From contig JBGPHT010000201.1 of NCBI GenBank assembly GCA_041484525.1, positions 1 through 12,467 of the forward strand: a stretch of 12,467 bases of DNA, read 5' to 3'. Source of the stretch: JBGPHT01 sp041484525. Lineage in GTDB: Bacteria > Acidobacteriota > Terriglobia > Bryobacterales > Bryobacteraceae. Positions 5,989-12,467 of the stretch are shown here, one piece after another. A program made the translations under genes and the position numbers. The notes under the pieces are model-generated. The model was not told the origin of the DNA. It saw only the letters and a list, made by a program, of their open reading frames with translations, and ran no database searches. Positions within the stretch are counted from its first letter, which is position 1. Each line of letters begins with the position of its first letter.

Positions 5989-8235
5989 ATGAAACTCACT
6001 AGCTTGCTCGTTCTCTGCGGAATCGCCGCCGCGCAGCATCCGGCGGCCGCGACCGTCCCGTTGCAGCCTCTCGCGCAGCAGGTGCGCCAACTGGAAGACG
6101 CGCTGAATTACCTGGGGCAGCCGCTGGCCGCAGCCGAACAGCGGCGGATCAACGAGGCCATCGGCAATGCGGATGAGGCCGCGGCCGTGGCGCAACTGCA
6201 AGCCATCCTCGATCCGCACGTGCTGGTGGCAGTGGACATCAATCCCGAGAGCCGCGTGAAAGTGGAGCAGGGGTCCGCCAAACCTGAATTGGTGGAGGCC
6301 GGCACGCGCCTGTTTCTGGTCAAGGTCGCGAACAACGGAAACGTGACGGCGCCGCTCAACGTGGAAAGCCCGAACAGCGGTAATGTGTACATTCGGTCGA
6401 GCGGCAGCCCGGCGCCGCCGATGCAACTCACGCCCCGCGACTCGGCGGAACGGTGGGCCGATATCTCGCTCTATCAGCAGCCGCCCATGCGCCGCCGCCT
6501 GACAGGGCTGGCGCTGGAATACGTCATCCTCGCAGTTCATAGCCGGGACGCGGGACAGCGTTCGGCGAAGATCGCGTTCAACGTCGGACAGGGCACGCAG
6601 GACATCGGGTTCCGCAACGACGTGATGATCGTCTTCACCGCCCTACCCGCGCGACGCATCGCCATGCGGGTTAAAGACGAAAAAGGTAAACCGGCGATGG
6701 CCTCGTTCGTCATCAAGGATCGTCTCGACCGGATCTATCCGCTTCCCGCCAAGCGCCTGGCGCCCGACTTTTTCTTCCAGCCGCAGATCTACCGCGCCGA
6801 TGGGGAGACCGTGCAATTACCGGCCGGATATTACACGGTGCAGTACACTGGAGGCCCCGAGTATCTGCCGCACACTCGCGAATTCGCCGCCGAGGCCGCC
6901 GGTCCGAACGAGGTTTCATTCCAGCTCGAACGCTGGATCGACCCTTCGAAATTCGGCTGGTATTCGGGCGATCATCACATCCACGCCGCCGGCTGCTCGC
7001 ACTACATGAATCCCACCGAGGGCGTGGAGCCGAAGGACATGATCCGGCAGATTCTGGGCGAGGGCCTGAACGTCGCCAGCGTGCTGACCTGGGGGCCCGA
7101 TTACTACCATCAGAAGCAGTACTTCTCTGGCAGCGACCACGCGCTCTCCACACCCGAGCGGATCATGCACTACGATCTCGAGGTCTCCGGATTTCCCTCG
7201 AGTCATGCAGGCCACATCGTCTTGTTGAACCTGAAACAGCAGGACTATCCGGGCGCCAAGCGCATCGAGGACTGGCCGACGTGGGACCTGCCCATCTTCC
7301 GCTGGGCCAAGTCGCAGGGCGCTGTCGTGGGGTTCGCTCACTCGGGATTTGGCCTGCAGGTCAGCGGCAAGGATCTGCCGTCGCTCGAGATGCCGGGGTT
7401 CGACGGCATCGGCGCCAACGAGTACATCGTCGACGTGACGCACCCCGGCGCCATGGATTTCATCTCGGCCGGGGACACGCCGTACGTCTGGGAATTGAAC
7501 ATCTGGTACCACACGTTGAACGTGGGCTTCCGGACGCGCATCGCCGGCGAGACCGATTTCCCGTGCATCTATGACGGTCGCGTGGGCATGGGCCGCACTT
7601 ACTCGAAGATCGATGGACCGATGAGCTACCTGGGATGGTTAAAGGGGCTGCAATCCGGTCACAGCTATGTGTCCGACGGCAAGACCCACCTGATGGACTT
7701 TCGCGTCAACGGAACCAGTGCCGGGAGCAACGGCGGAGAAGTCCGGCTGACCGGCCCGGCGACCGCGACCGTGCTGGTCAACGCGGCGGCGTATCTTCCC
7801 GAAGTACCGAACCAGGCCATCCGCGGCCTTCGATACGATGAGAAGCCTTATTGGGACGTGGAGCGCGCGCGTATCGGCGACAGCCGCGAAGTCGCAGTGG
7901 AGATCGTGGTGAACGGAAAAGCCGTGGCCCGCCAGACCATGGTGGCGGACGGCAAGGTGCGGGAGCTGAAGTTCGAGGTGCCGGTGAAGGAGAGCAGTTG
8001 GATCGCGGCGCGCACCCTCCCTGCCGCTCACACCAATCCCGTGTTCGTGCTGGTGGGAGACAAGCCCGTGCGCGCTTCGAAGACGAGCGCCGAATGGTGC
8101 CTCAACGCAGTGAACCAGTGCTGGACGCAAAAGGCGCCGCGCATCTCCCCAGCCGAGTTGGCTGAGGCGAGAAAAGCTTACGACCACGCGCGCGACGTCT
8201 ACCGGCAACTGATCCGCGAGTGCGAACGGAATTAG
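5989..8235 (+). CDS. Secreted CehA/McbA-type PHP-domain metallohydrolase (748 aa)
   Basis: The ATG is preceded by GGGAGGGG 5 bases upstream. Residues 1-15 form a signal peptide (IAAA before Gln16). A helical stretch (about 27-75) precedes a beta-rich region (about 80-200) and a carboxypeptidase-regulatory-like beta domain (about 222-315). The catalytic part starts at the GDHHIH motif (327-332), the HxH signature of PHP metal-binding enzymes, followed by AAGCSHYMNPTEGVEP, then GFAHSGFG (448-455, H451) and IAGETDFP (518-525). The C-terminal 570-748 looks beta-rich and then helical. CehA and McbA are carbamate hydrolases, but that name covers a wide family; the substrate here is unknown. The place where PHP proteins usually have T-D-H is LTWGPDYYH (366-374) instead. 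It is the first gene of a three-gene plus-strand cluster with a PA14 protein and a GH127 glycosidase, so a role in glycan or glycan-ester breakdown is a reasonable inference only. Confidence 0.88.
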   Translation: MKLTSLLVLCGIAAAQHPAAATVPLQPLAQQVRQLEDALNYLGQPLAAAEQRRINEAIGNADEAAAVAQLQAILDPHVLVAVDINPESRVKVEQGSAKPELVEAGTRLFLVKVANNGNVTAPLNVESPNSGNVYIRSSGSPAPPMQLTPRDSAERWADISLYQQPPMRRRLTGLALEYVILAVHSRDAGQRSAKIAFNVGQGTQDIGFRNDVMIVFTALPARRIAMRVKDEKGKPAMASFVIKDRLDRIYPLPAKRLAPDFFFQPQIYRADGETVQLPAGYYTVQYTGGPEYLPHTREFAAEAAGPNEVSFQLERWIDPSKFGWYSGDHHIHAAGCSHYMNPTEGVEPKDMIRQILGEGLNVASVLTWGPDYYHQKQYFSGSDHALSTPERIMHYDLEVSGFPSSHAGHIVLLNLKQQDYPGAKRIEDWPTWDLPIFRWAKSQGAVVGFAHSGFGLQVSGKDLPSLEMPGFDGIGANEYIVDVTHPGAMDFISAGDTPYVWELNIWYHTLNVGFRTRIAGETDFPCIYDGRVGMGRTYSKIDGPMSYLGWLKGLQSGHSYVSDGKTHLMDFRVNGTSAGSNGGEVRLTGPATATVLVNAAAYLPEVPNQAIRGLRYDEKPYWDVERARIGDSREVAVEIVVNGKAVARQTMVADGKVRELKFEVPVKESSWIAARTLPAAHTNPVFVLVGDKPVRASKTSAEWCLNAVNQCWTQKAPRISPAELAEARKAYDHARDVYRQLIRECERN

Positions 8236-8238
8236 TCT

Positions 8239-8856
8239 ATGTGCCGTCTTCTCCTGCTGTTCATCGCCATCGGCTTGCTCGCCCAGGAGAAGCCGCAGTA
8301 CATGTTTGGAACCACGGTGGTGAGCACGTCCGGGCTACAGGGCCGCATCTATTTTTTGAAAGAGAACACCGACAAGCTTCCGCGGCTGGATCGGATGAAG
8401 CCCGTCGGCACCATCTACACGAACACGTTGAATGTGTGGCCGCAGCGGTTCGACGAAGGGTTCCCGGGGATCACCGACCGCTTTGAATGGTTTGGCATCG
8501 ACTACACCGGACGGTTCTGGATCGAGGAGGCGGGCCAGTATCGCTTCAGTCTCCTGTCGGACGACGGGGCCAAGCTCAGCATCGACGACAAAGAGGTGAT
8601 CGACAACGACGGCACCCACGCCCCCTTCGGATTGAGTGCGAGCGCATTCCTGTCACGCGGCGTCCACACGATACACGTCGCCTACTACCAGGGGCCCCGG
8701 TTCACCGTGGCGCTGGTGCTGGCGGTGGCCGCTCCCGGCGCCGCATGGCGAATCTTCAATACCGACGACTTCCTGCCGCCGAAAGACCCGGCTGAGTGGG
8801 TCAACGGTAAGATCAGGGATGTGCAGCATTCGACGAATTTCAACAGGCAGCGGTGA
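8239..8856 (+). CDS. Secreted PA14-domain protein (205 aa)
   Basis: The gene begins 3 bases after the previous stop, with only a weak GGA upstream, so it is probably translated by coupling. The N-terminus is a signal peptide (about residues 1-15, LLA before Gln16). Residues about 33-170 match a PA14 domain: GRIYFL, then RFEWFGIDYTGRFWIEEAGQ, LLSDDGAKLSIDDKEVIDNDG (105-125) and GVHTIHVAYYQGP. The S-D-D-G and V-I-D-N-D-G motifs are the typical calcium/carbohydrate-facing loops of the domain. PA14 domains often bind sugars next to glycosidases or in adhesins. Here the domain makes up almost the whole mature protein, so it is likely a stand-alone binding protein or accessory factor to the enzymes on either side. 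No enzyme motif is seen. The last 30 residues are hydrophilic and unassigned. Confidence 0.88.
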   Translation: MCRLLLLFIAIGLLAQEKPQYMFGTTVVSTSGLQGRIYFLKENTDKLPRLDRMKPVGTIYTNTLNVWPQRFDEGFPGITDRFEWFGIDYTGRFWIEEAGQYRFSLLSDDGAKLSIDDKEVIDNDGTHAPFGLSASAFLSRGVHTIHVAYYQGPRFTVALVLAVAAPGAAWRIFNTDDFLPPKDPAEWVNGKIRDVQHSTNFNRQR

Positions 8857-8892
8857 TGCCGCTCCTGTCAGTCAGGAAAGGACAATTTTCCC

Positions 8893-10938
8893 GTGACCTG
8901 TACACTCTCCTTCGGTGCGCGCCTGGCGCTTCTTCTTCCCTCTTTGTGCGTTATTCCGTTGGCTGCCCAAACGGCATCCGACTGGAAAGATCAGGGCATC
9001 CTTCATGTAACCAATTCACCTTACGCCAAACTGCATAACATCCCCATCCGGGCAGTGACGATCGCGGATGGCTTCTGGGCCCGCCGGAGGAAAACCAATG
9101 TCGAAACCAGCATCCCCACGATGCGCGAACTGATGGAGCGCGATGGGCGGATGGAGAACTTCCGCCGACTGTCCGGCAAGAGTTCCGCTCCCCAAAAAGG
9201 CCGCGTGGCTTCAGACACGGACATATACAAGTGGACGGAGGCGGTAGCCTTCACACTGCAATCGGGCGACGCGCCTGAGTTGCGCAGCCGGTCGCAGAAG
9301 ATGATCGACGACGTGGTAGCAGCCCAGGAACCGGGCGGCTATTTGAACACCTACTTCCAGGGCGATCGCGTTCCGTTGCGCATGCAATGGACCAGCACCG
9401 GAGGTGGGCGAGGGGCCGCCTCCATTCAGGAGACCGGCCACGAGTTATACACTCTCGGACACCTGCTCCAGGCGGCGATCGCCTACTACCGCGCTACCGG
9501 CGACCGCAAGCTGCTCGACGCCGGAATCAAGTCAGTCAATGACTTCGTGATTAAGGACTACGGCCCGGATGCCGGCAGGAAGCCGATCATCTCCGGGCAC
9601 CCTGAGATCGAGATGGCGTTGATCGAGTTGTACCGGATCACGGGAGACAAGCGGCACCTCGACCTGGCGAGTTACATCCTCAAGGGTGATCCGGAGCGCA
9701 TCGCTCTCCGGCCCGACCGCTACGTGTACATGTTCAGCGGAATCCCGTTTGCGTCACGAACTAAGCTCGAGGGGCATGCGGTCCGCGCCATGTATGCCAC
9801 CAGCGGCGCCACTGATTACTATCTCGAGACGGGCGATGCGACTTACTGGAAGGCGCTCGACACTCTATGGAAGGACCTGTCGGATTCGAAGATGTACATC
9901 ACGGGCGGAGTAGGTGCGCGCAGTGCGGGCGAAGCATTCGGCGATCCCTATGAACTGCCCAATGGCACCGCGTATTCGGAAAGCTGCGCCGCCATCGGAA
10001 ACATGATGTGGAACTGGCGCATGCTGGCAGCTACCGGCGAGGCGCGCTTCACCGACGTGATGGAACGCGCGCTCTACAACGGCATCAATTCCGGGATGTC
10101 GCTGGATGGGACGCAGTACTGCTACCGGAATCCGCTCGAGTATGTTCCCGGAGCTGGCCGGCCGATTCGGAGTCCGTGGTATGACACGCTCTGCTGTCCG
10201 CCGAACCTGGAGCGCACACTCGCGGCGCTGCCCGGCTATTTCTACAGTACCAGCCGCGACGGAATCTACGTTCACTTGTACGACAATTCCGCGCTCGACT
10301 GGCATCTCGAAAACGGCACCGGGATCAAGATCGCGCAAGCCACGAATTACCCCTGGGACGGCAATGTGGATTTGACGGTGACGCCGACGCAAGCTGCGGA
10401 GTTCACGTTGTATCTCCGCATTCCGGGTTGGGCCGCGACCGCGCAAGTGTCAGTGAACGGCCAGCCGGTGAGAGGCGCGAAGTCGGGGCAGTATCTGCCG
10501 ATCAAGCGCCGGTGGCTGGCGGCCGACAAGGTCCGGCTGCAACTGGATATGACGCCGGTAGTGATCACGGCCAATCCGCGCGTGGTGGACGACGCCAACC
10601 ACGTGGCCGTCCAGCGGGGACCACTGGTCTATTGCGTGGAGCAGTTGGACCAGCCGGGGTTGGCGTCGCTCGAAGACATCGCGATAACGGTCGGCGCCGA
10701 GCCAGGCAAGGAGTTCCGCGCGGAACTACAGAAGGACCTGTTGGGCGGCATAGTGGTGTTGAAACATGCGGGCATCCGGTATGAGAAGTCTCTTACTCAG
10801 GAGCCGCTCTACCAGTTACTCGGGAAGACAGGCCAAAGAAGTAGCCGCCCCATTTCGCTGACCATGATTCCGTACTTCGCCTGGGCGAACCGCGAGCCAA
10901 GCGCCATGCAGGTTTGGATCCCCTACGTTCGACCGTGA
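8893..10938 (+). CDS. GH127 beta-L-arabinofuranosidase-like glycosidase (DUF1680), secreted
   Basis: The start is GTG at 8893, with AGGAAAGGA ending 10 bases upstream; an in-frame TGA (the stop of the PA14 gene) lies 36 bases before it, and a signal peptide follows directly (about residues 1-25, LAA before Gln26). The 681-aa length and sequence fit GH127/GH146 (DUF1680): an (alpha/alpha)6 barrel at about 50-450 and beta-sandwich domains after it. By comparison with Bifidobacterium HypBA1, E347 (AGEAFG) matches the proposed acid E322. E363 and C365 (YSESCA) with C434 and C435 (LCCPPN) match the zinc ligands, C434 being the equivalent of nucleophile C417. The extra cysteine two residues before the nucleophile in HypBA1 is T432 here. 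The expected reaction is release of beta-L-arabinofuranose from plant glycoproteins or polysaccharides. The exact linkage, and GH127 versus GH146, cannot be decided by eye. Its TGA lies in the left arm of a long inverted repeat. Confidence 0.92.
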   Translation: MTCTLSFGARLALLLPSLCVIPLAAQTASDWKDQGILHVTNSPYAKLHNIPIRAVTIADGFWARRRKTNVETSIPTMRELMERDGRMENFRRLSGKSSAPQKGRVASDTDIYKWTEAVAFTLQSGDAPELRSRSQKMIDDVVAAQEPGGYLNTYFQGDRVPLRMQWTSTGGGRGAASIQETGHELYTLGHLLQAAIAYYRATGDRKLLDAGIKSVNDFVIKDYGPDAGRKPIISGHPEIEMALIELYRITGDKRHLDLASYILKGDPERIALRPDRYVYMFSGIPFASRTKLEGHAVRAMYATSGATDYYLETGDATYWKALDTLWKDLSDSKMYITGGVGARSAGEAFGDPYELPNGTAYSESCAAIGNMMWNWRMLAATGEARFTDVMERALYNGINSGMSLDGTQYCYRNPLEYVPGAGRPIRSPWYDTLCCPPNLERTLAALPGYFYSTSRDGIYVHLYDNSALDWHLENGTGIKIAQATNYPWDGNVDLTVTPTQAAEFTLYLRIPGWAATAQVSVNGQPVRGAKSGQYLPIKRRWLAADKVRLQLDMTPVVITANPRVVDDANHVAVQRGPLVYCVEQLDQPGLASLEDIAITVGAEPGKEFRAELQKDLLGGIVVLKHAGIRYEKSLTQEPLYQLLGKTGQRSSRPISLTMIPYFAWANREPSAMQVWIPYVRP

Positions 10939-11017
10939 CCGCGGTTCGGTCAGCGCGACGCGGAAGCCATTTGTTTGCAGCGTCCGAAACCCGTATTTGA
11001 CCGAATCGCGGTCACGG
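10933..11017. repeat. Long inverted repeat between convergent genes (REP/BIME-like or two-way terminator)
   Basis: CCGTGACCGCGGTTCGGTCA (10933-10952) and TGACCGAATCGCGGTCACGG (10998-11017) are inverted copies matching at 19 of 20 positions; the odd one out (G10944 against T11006) is a G-U pair in plus-strand RNA. The 45-base centre contains a further GACGC/GCGTC stem (10957-10961 with 10980-10984). Each arm is also an imperfect palindrome (TGACCG, 5 bases, CGGTCA). The element fills the gap between the GH127 stop, which lies in the left arm, and the serine hydrolase stop 5 bases to the right. There is no U run, so standard intrinsic termination is not shown; an interspersed extragenic repeat is an alternative. 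Confidence 0.8.
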
Positions 11018-11021
11018 GCGC

Positions 11022-12275
11022 TTATTCCACGATCGCCTGCATCACTGCATTCTCGAAATCACGATCTAACTGGCGATTGGGATTGTCGGTTTGCACCATC
11101 AGAATTCCGACGGCCTTCTCTTTGGGGTCCACCCAGAAGTGAGTTCCAAAGGCGCCGTCCCATCCGTAGCTGCCGCTGGAAACGCGGTAGCCCGCAGCGA
11201 TGGCGTCACTAACAACCTGAACACTGAGACCGAACCCACGGCCAGGCCCTCTGCCGGGGAGCGTATCCGGTGCGAAGATGGACGCCATCAATTCCACAGT
11301 TTTGGGACTCAGCAGTCGCTTGCCGCCTAACTGCCCACCTTCGAGCAGCATCTGACCGAACTGCAGATAGTCCTCGGTGTCAGTCATCAATCCGCCGGCT
11401 CCCGAGAAGTAAGTCGTGTTGGCCAGCCGCACCTGACTATCCACTTTTTGCAGCGCGTCTCCGGCTCGATGGTAAGTAGTCGCGACGCGCGACAACCGAT
11501 CTTCGGCGGGATGAAAGAAAGTATCCTTCATGCCCAGCGGCTCGAAAATCCGCTGCCGCAGGAATTGATCGAATGTCTGACCGGAGATGATCTCGACGAT
11601 GCGGCCCAGAGTGTCAAACGCCGCGCCGGGAGTGTAGCTCCATCGGGAGCCAGGCTGGAAATCGAGTGGCGTCACGCCGAGTCGCGGAATATAGTCCGCC
11701 AGGGTATCGCCTGGCTTTCGGGCAAACTTGGCCGCCTCGACGCGACTGGCGGCGCCACTCACCAGTCCGGAAACGTGCGTGAGCAGGTCCTGGACCGTGA
11801 TCTCGCGAGTCGCCGGAACGGTGTAGAAGCGGGGCGCCTCCTGTGCGCTCGCGGCCGCGCCCGCCGGGCGTTCCTGAATGACAGCGACCTTCATACCTTT
11901 GAACTCGGCCAGGAACTTCGATACCGGATCGTTGAGCCGCACCTTGCCTTCTTCCATCAGCATGAGGATGGCGACGCCGGTGATGGGCTTCGACATGGAA
12001 GCGATCCAGAAGAGGGCATTCTTGGGCATCGGCTTCGACGACTCCAAATCCATTACGCCGTGCGCTTCCCAGTGTGCGACGCGGCCCTTGCGGGCGACCA
12101 GCGTAATAGCTCCCGAAATGTCGTGCCCCTCTATGTGGCGCTGCACGGCATCGCGTATCCGCTGCAAACGTTCTGAAGAGAGACCCACGTCTTCAGGTCG
12201 AGTTCCTTGAATGGACGCCGCCGTCAAAGGCAGCATCAGGACTGCGCAAAGAGCCGCTTTCAGAGTGAAACGCAT
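11022..12275 (-). CDS. Secreted EstB/class C beta-lactamase-like serine hydrolase (417 aa)
   Basis: The ATG at 12275 has AGGAGG 6 bases upstream and begins a signal peptide (about residues 1-20, MRFTLKAALCAVLMLPLTAA). The protein matches the Beta-lactamase (PF00144) family. S93-M-S-K96 is the S-x-x-K motif with the catalytic serine and lysine. Y214 in RWSYTPG is the probable general base tyrosine, with Pro where true class C beta-lactamases have Asn (Y-x-N). GWDGAFG (371-377) sits where K-T-G occurs in beta-lactamases and W-G-G in EstB-type esterases. These differences favour an esterase or D-amino-acid/peptide hydrolase over an antibiotic-degrading enzyme. The substrate is unknown. An insert at about 128-158, rich in Ala and Pro, is probably a surface loop. 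It stands alone on the minus strand, convergent with the GH127 operon. Confidence 0.9.
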   Translation of the reverse strand: MRFTLKAALCAVLMLPLTAASIQGTRPEDVGLSSERLQRIRDAVQRHIEGHDISGAITLVARKGRVAHWEAHGVMDLESSKPMPKNALFWIASMSKPITGVAILMLMEEGKVRLNDPVSKFLAEFKGMKVAVIQERPAGAAASAQEAPRFYTVPATREITVQDLLTHVSGLVSGAASRVEAAKFARKPGDTLADYIPRLGVTPLDFQPGSRWSYTPGAAFDTLGRIVEIISGQTFDQFLRQRIFEPLGMKDTFFHPAEDRLSRVATTYHRAGDALQKVDSQVRLANTTYFSGAGGLMTDTEDYLQFGQMLLEGGQLGGKRLLSPKTVELMASIFAPDTLPGRGPGRGFGLSVQVVSDAIAAGYRVSSGSYGWDGAFGTHFWVDPKEKAVGILMVQTDNPNRQLDRDFENAVMQAIVE

Positions 12276-12467
12276 GGTGCCCTCCTGACGCCTCGCATTC
12301 TATCGCACCCGGCTCAGCCAAGATATAACCTGGATTATGCACGGAACGCAACTCGGCGCAGCGGTAGCGTGACCGGCGGCGCGGCTGCCGAGCGGCTGGA
12401 CTGAATCTGCTCTGATCGTCCCTTTAGTAAGTCAGCGAACGCCTACGTTCCCCATTTCCCGGGGGTC
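12276..12467. other. Non-coding right edge with no recognised feature
   Basis: No convincing gene, RNA or repeat was seen in these 192 bases. They should include the serine hydrolase promoter. TAGAAT (12302-12297 on the minus strand, five of six -10 bases) is the only candidate, and no good -35 lies at the usual distance, so no promoter is called. Confidence 0.5.

Noticed and set aside
8854..8895. PA14 and GH127 genes lie in the same frame with one TGA between them, hinting at a broken fusion or readthrough
   Set aside because: The GH127 start has its own ribosome site and signal peptide, and the PA14 protein is complete, so two separate proteins are the simpler reading.
12276..12467. Possible CRISPR, tRNA or second IS end at the right edge
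   Set aside because: No repeats, tRNA fold or matching inverted ends could be found in the short stretch available.

Overview
The window is GC-rich chromosomal DNA carrying seven complete protein genes and one partial insertion-sequence transposase. The gene families point to an Acidobacteriota genome, most likely of the Bryobacterales / Candidatus Solibacter type: a VPS10/sortilin-like Asp-box propeller protein, a CehA/McbA-type PHP hydrolase, a PA14 protein, a GH127 glycosidase, an EstB-like serine hydrolase, and a SoxCD-like pair. This is an inference from family content and style; there is no rRNA or other marker gene in the window.

Layout. (1) 1-1150, minus: an IS1182/IS5-type DDE transposase that runs off the left edge, so the C-terminus and one IS end are missing. 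(2) 1331-5859, minus: soxC-like molybdopterin sulfite dehydrogenase, then an overlapping monohaem cytochrome c, then after 130 bp with its own promoter-like sequence a secreted 886-aa Asp-box beta-propeller protein. (3) 5860-5988: divergent intergenic region. (4) 5989-10938, plus: three tightly packed secreted-protein genes, namely a CehA/McbA-like PHP metallohydrolase, a PA14-domain protein and a GH127 beta-L-arabinofuranosidase-like enzyme. (5) 10933-11017: a long inverted repeat filling the gap between convergent genes. (6) 11022-12275, minus: a secreted EstB/class C beta-lactamase-like serine hydrolase. (7) 12276-12467: no recognisable gene.

How the genes work together. The SoxC-like protein and cytochrome overlap by 8 bp and form a sulfite (or related sulfur compound) oxidation unit, in which the molybdenum enzyme would hand electrons to the cytochrome. 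No soxXYZAB genes are present in the window. The plus-strand trio looks like an operon for extracellular or periplasmic work on plant or microbial polysaccharides. The GH127 enzyme is the only member with a firm substrate class; the PHP enzyme and PA14 protein are its co-transcribed partners of unknown role. All seven non-IS proteins carry export signals, and five of them have a predicted signal-peptidase site with Gln just after the cleavage Ala.

Most worth a second look: the long inverted repeat between the convergent genes (possible interspersed repeat or two-way terminator), the trio with an unusual PHP active-site motif, the orphan SoxCD-like pair with a Tat plus lipobox leader, and the shared Ala-Gln signal-peptide ends.
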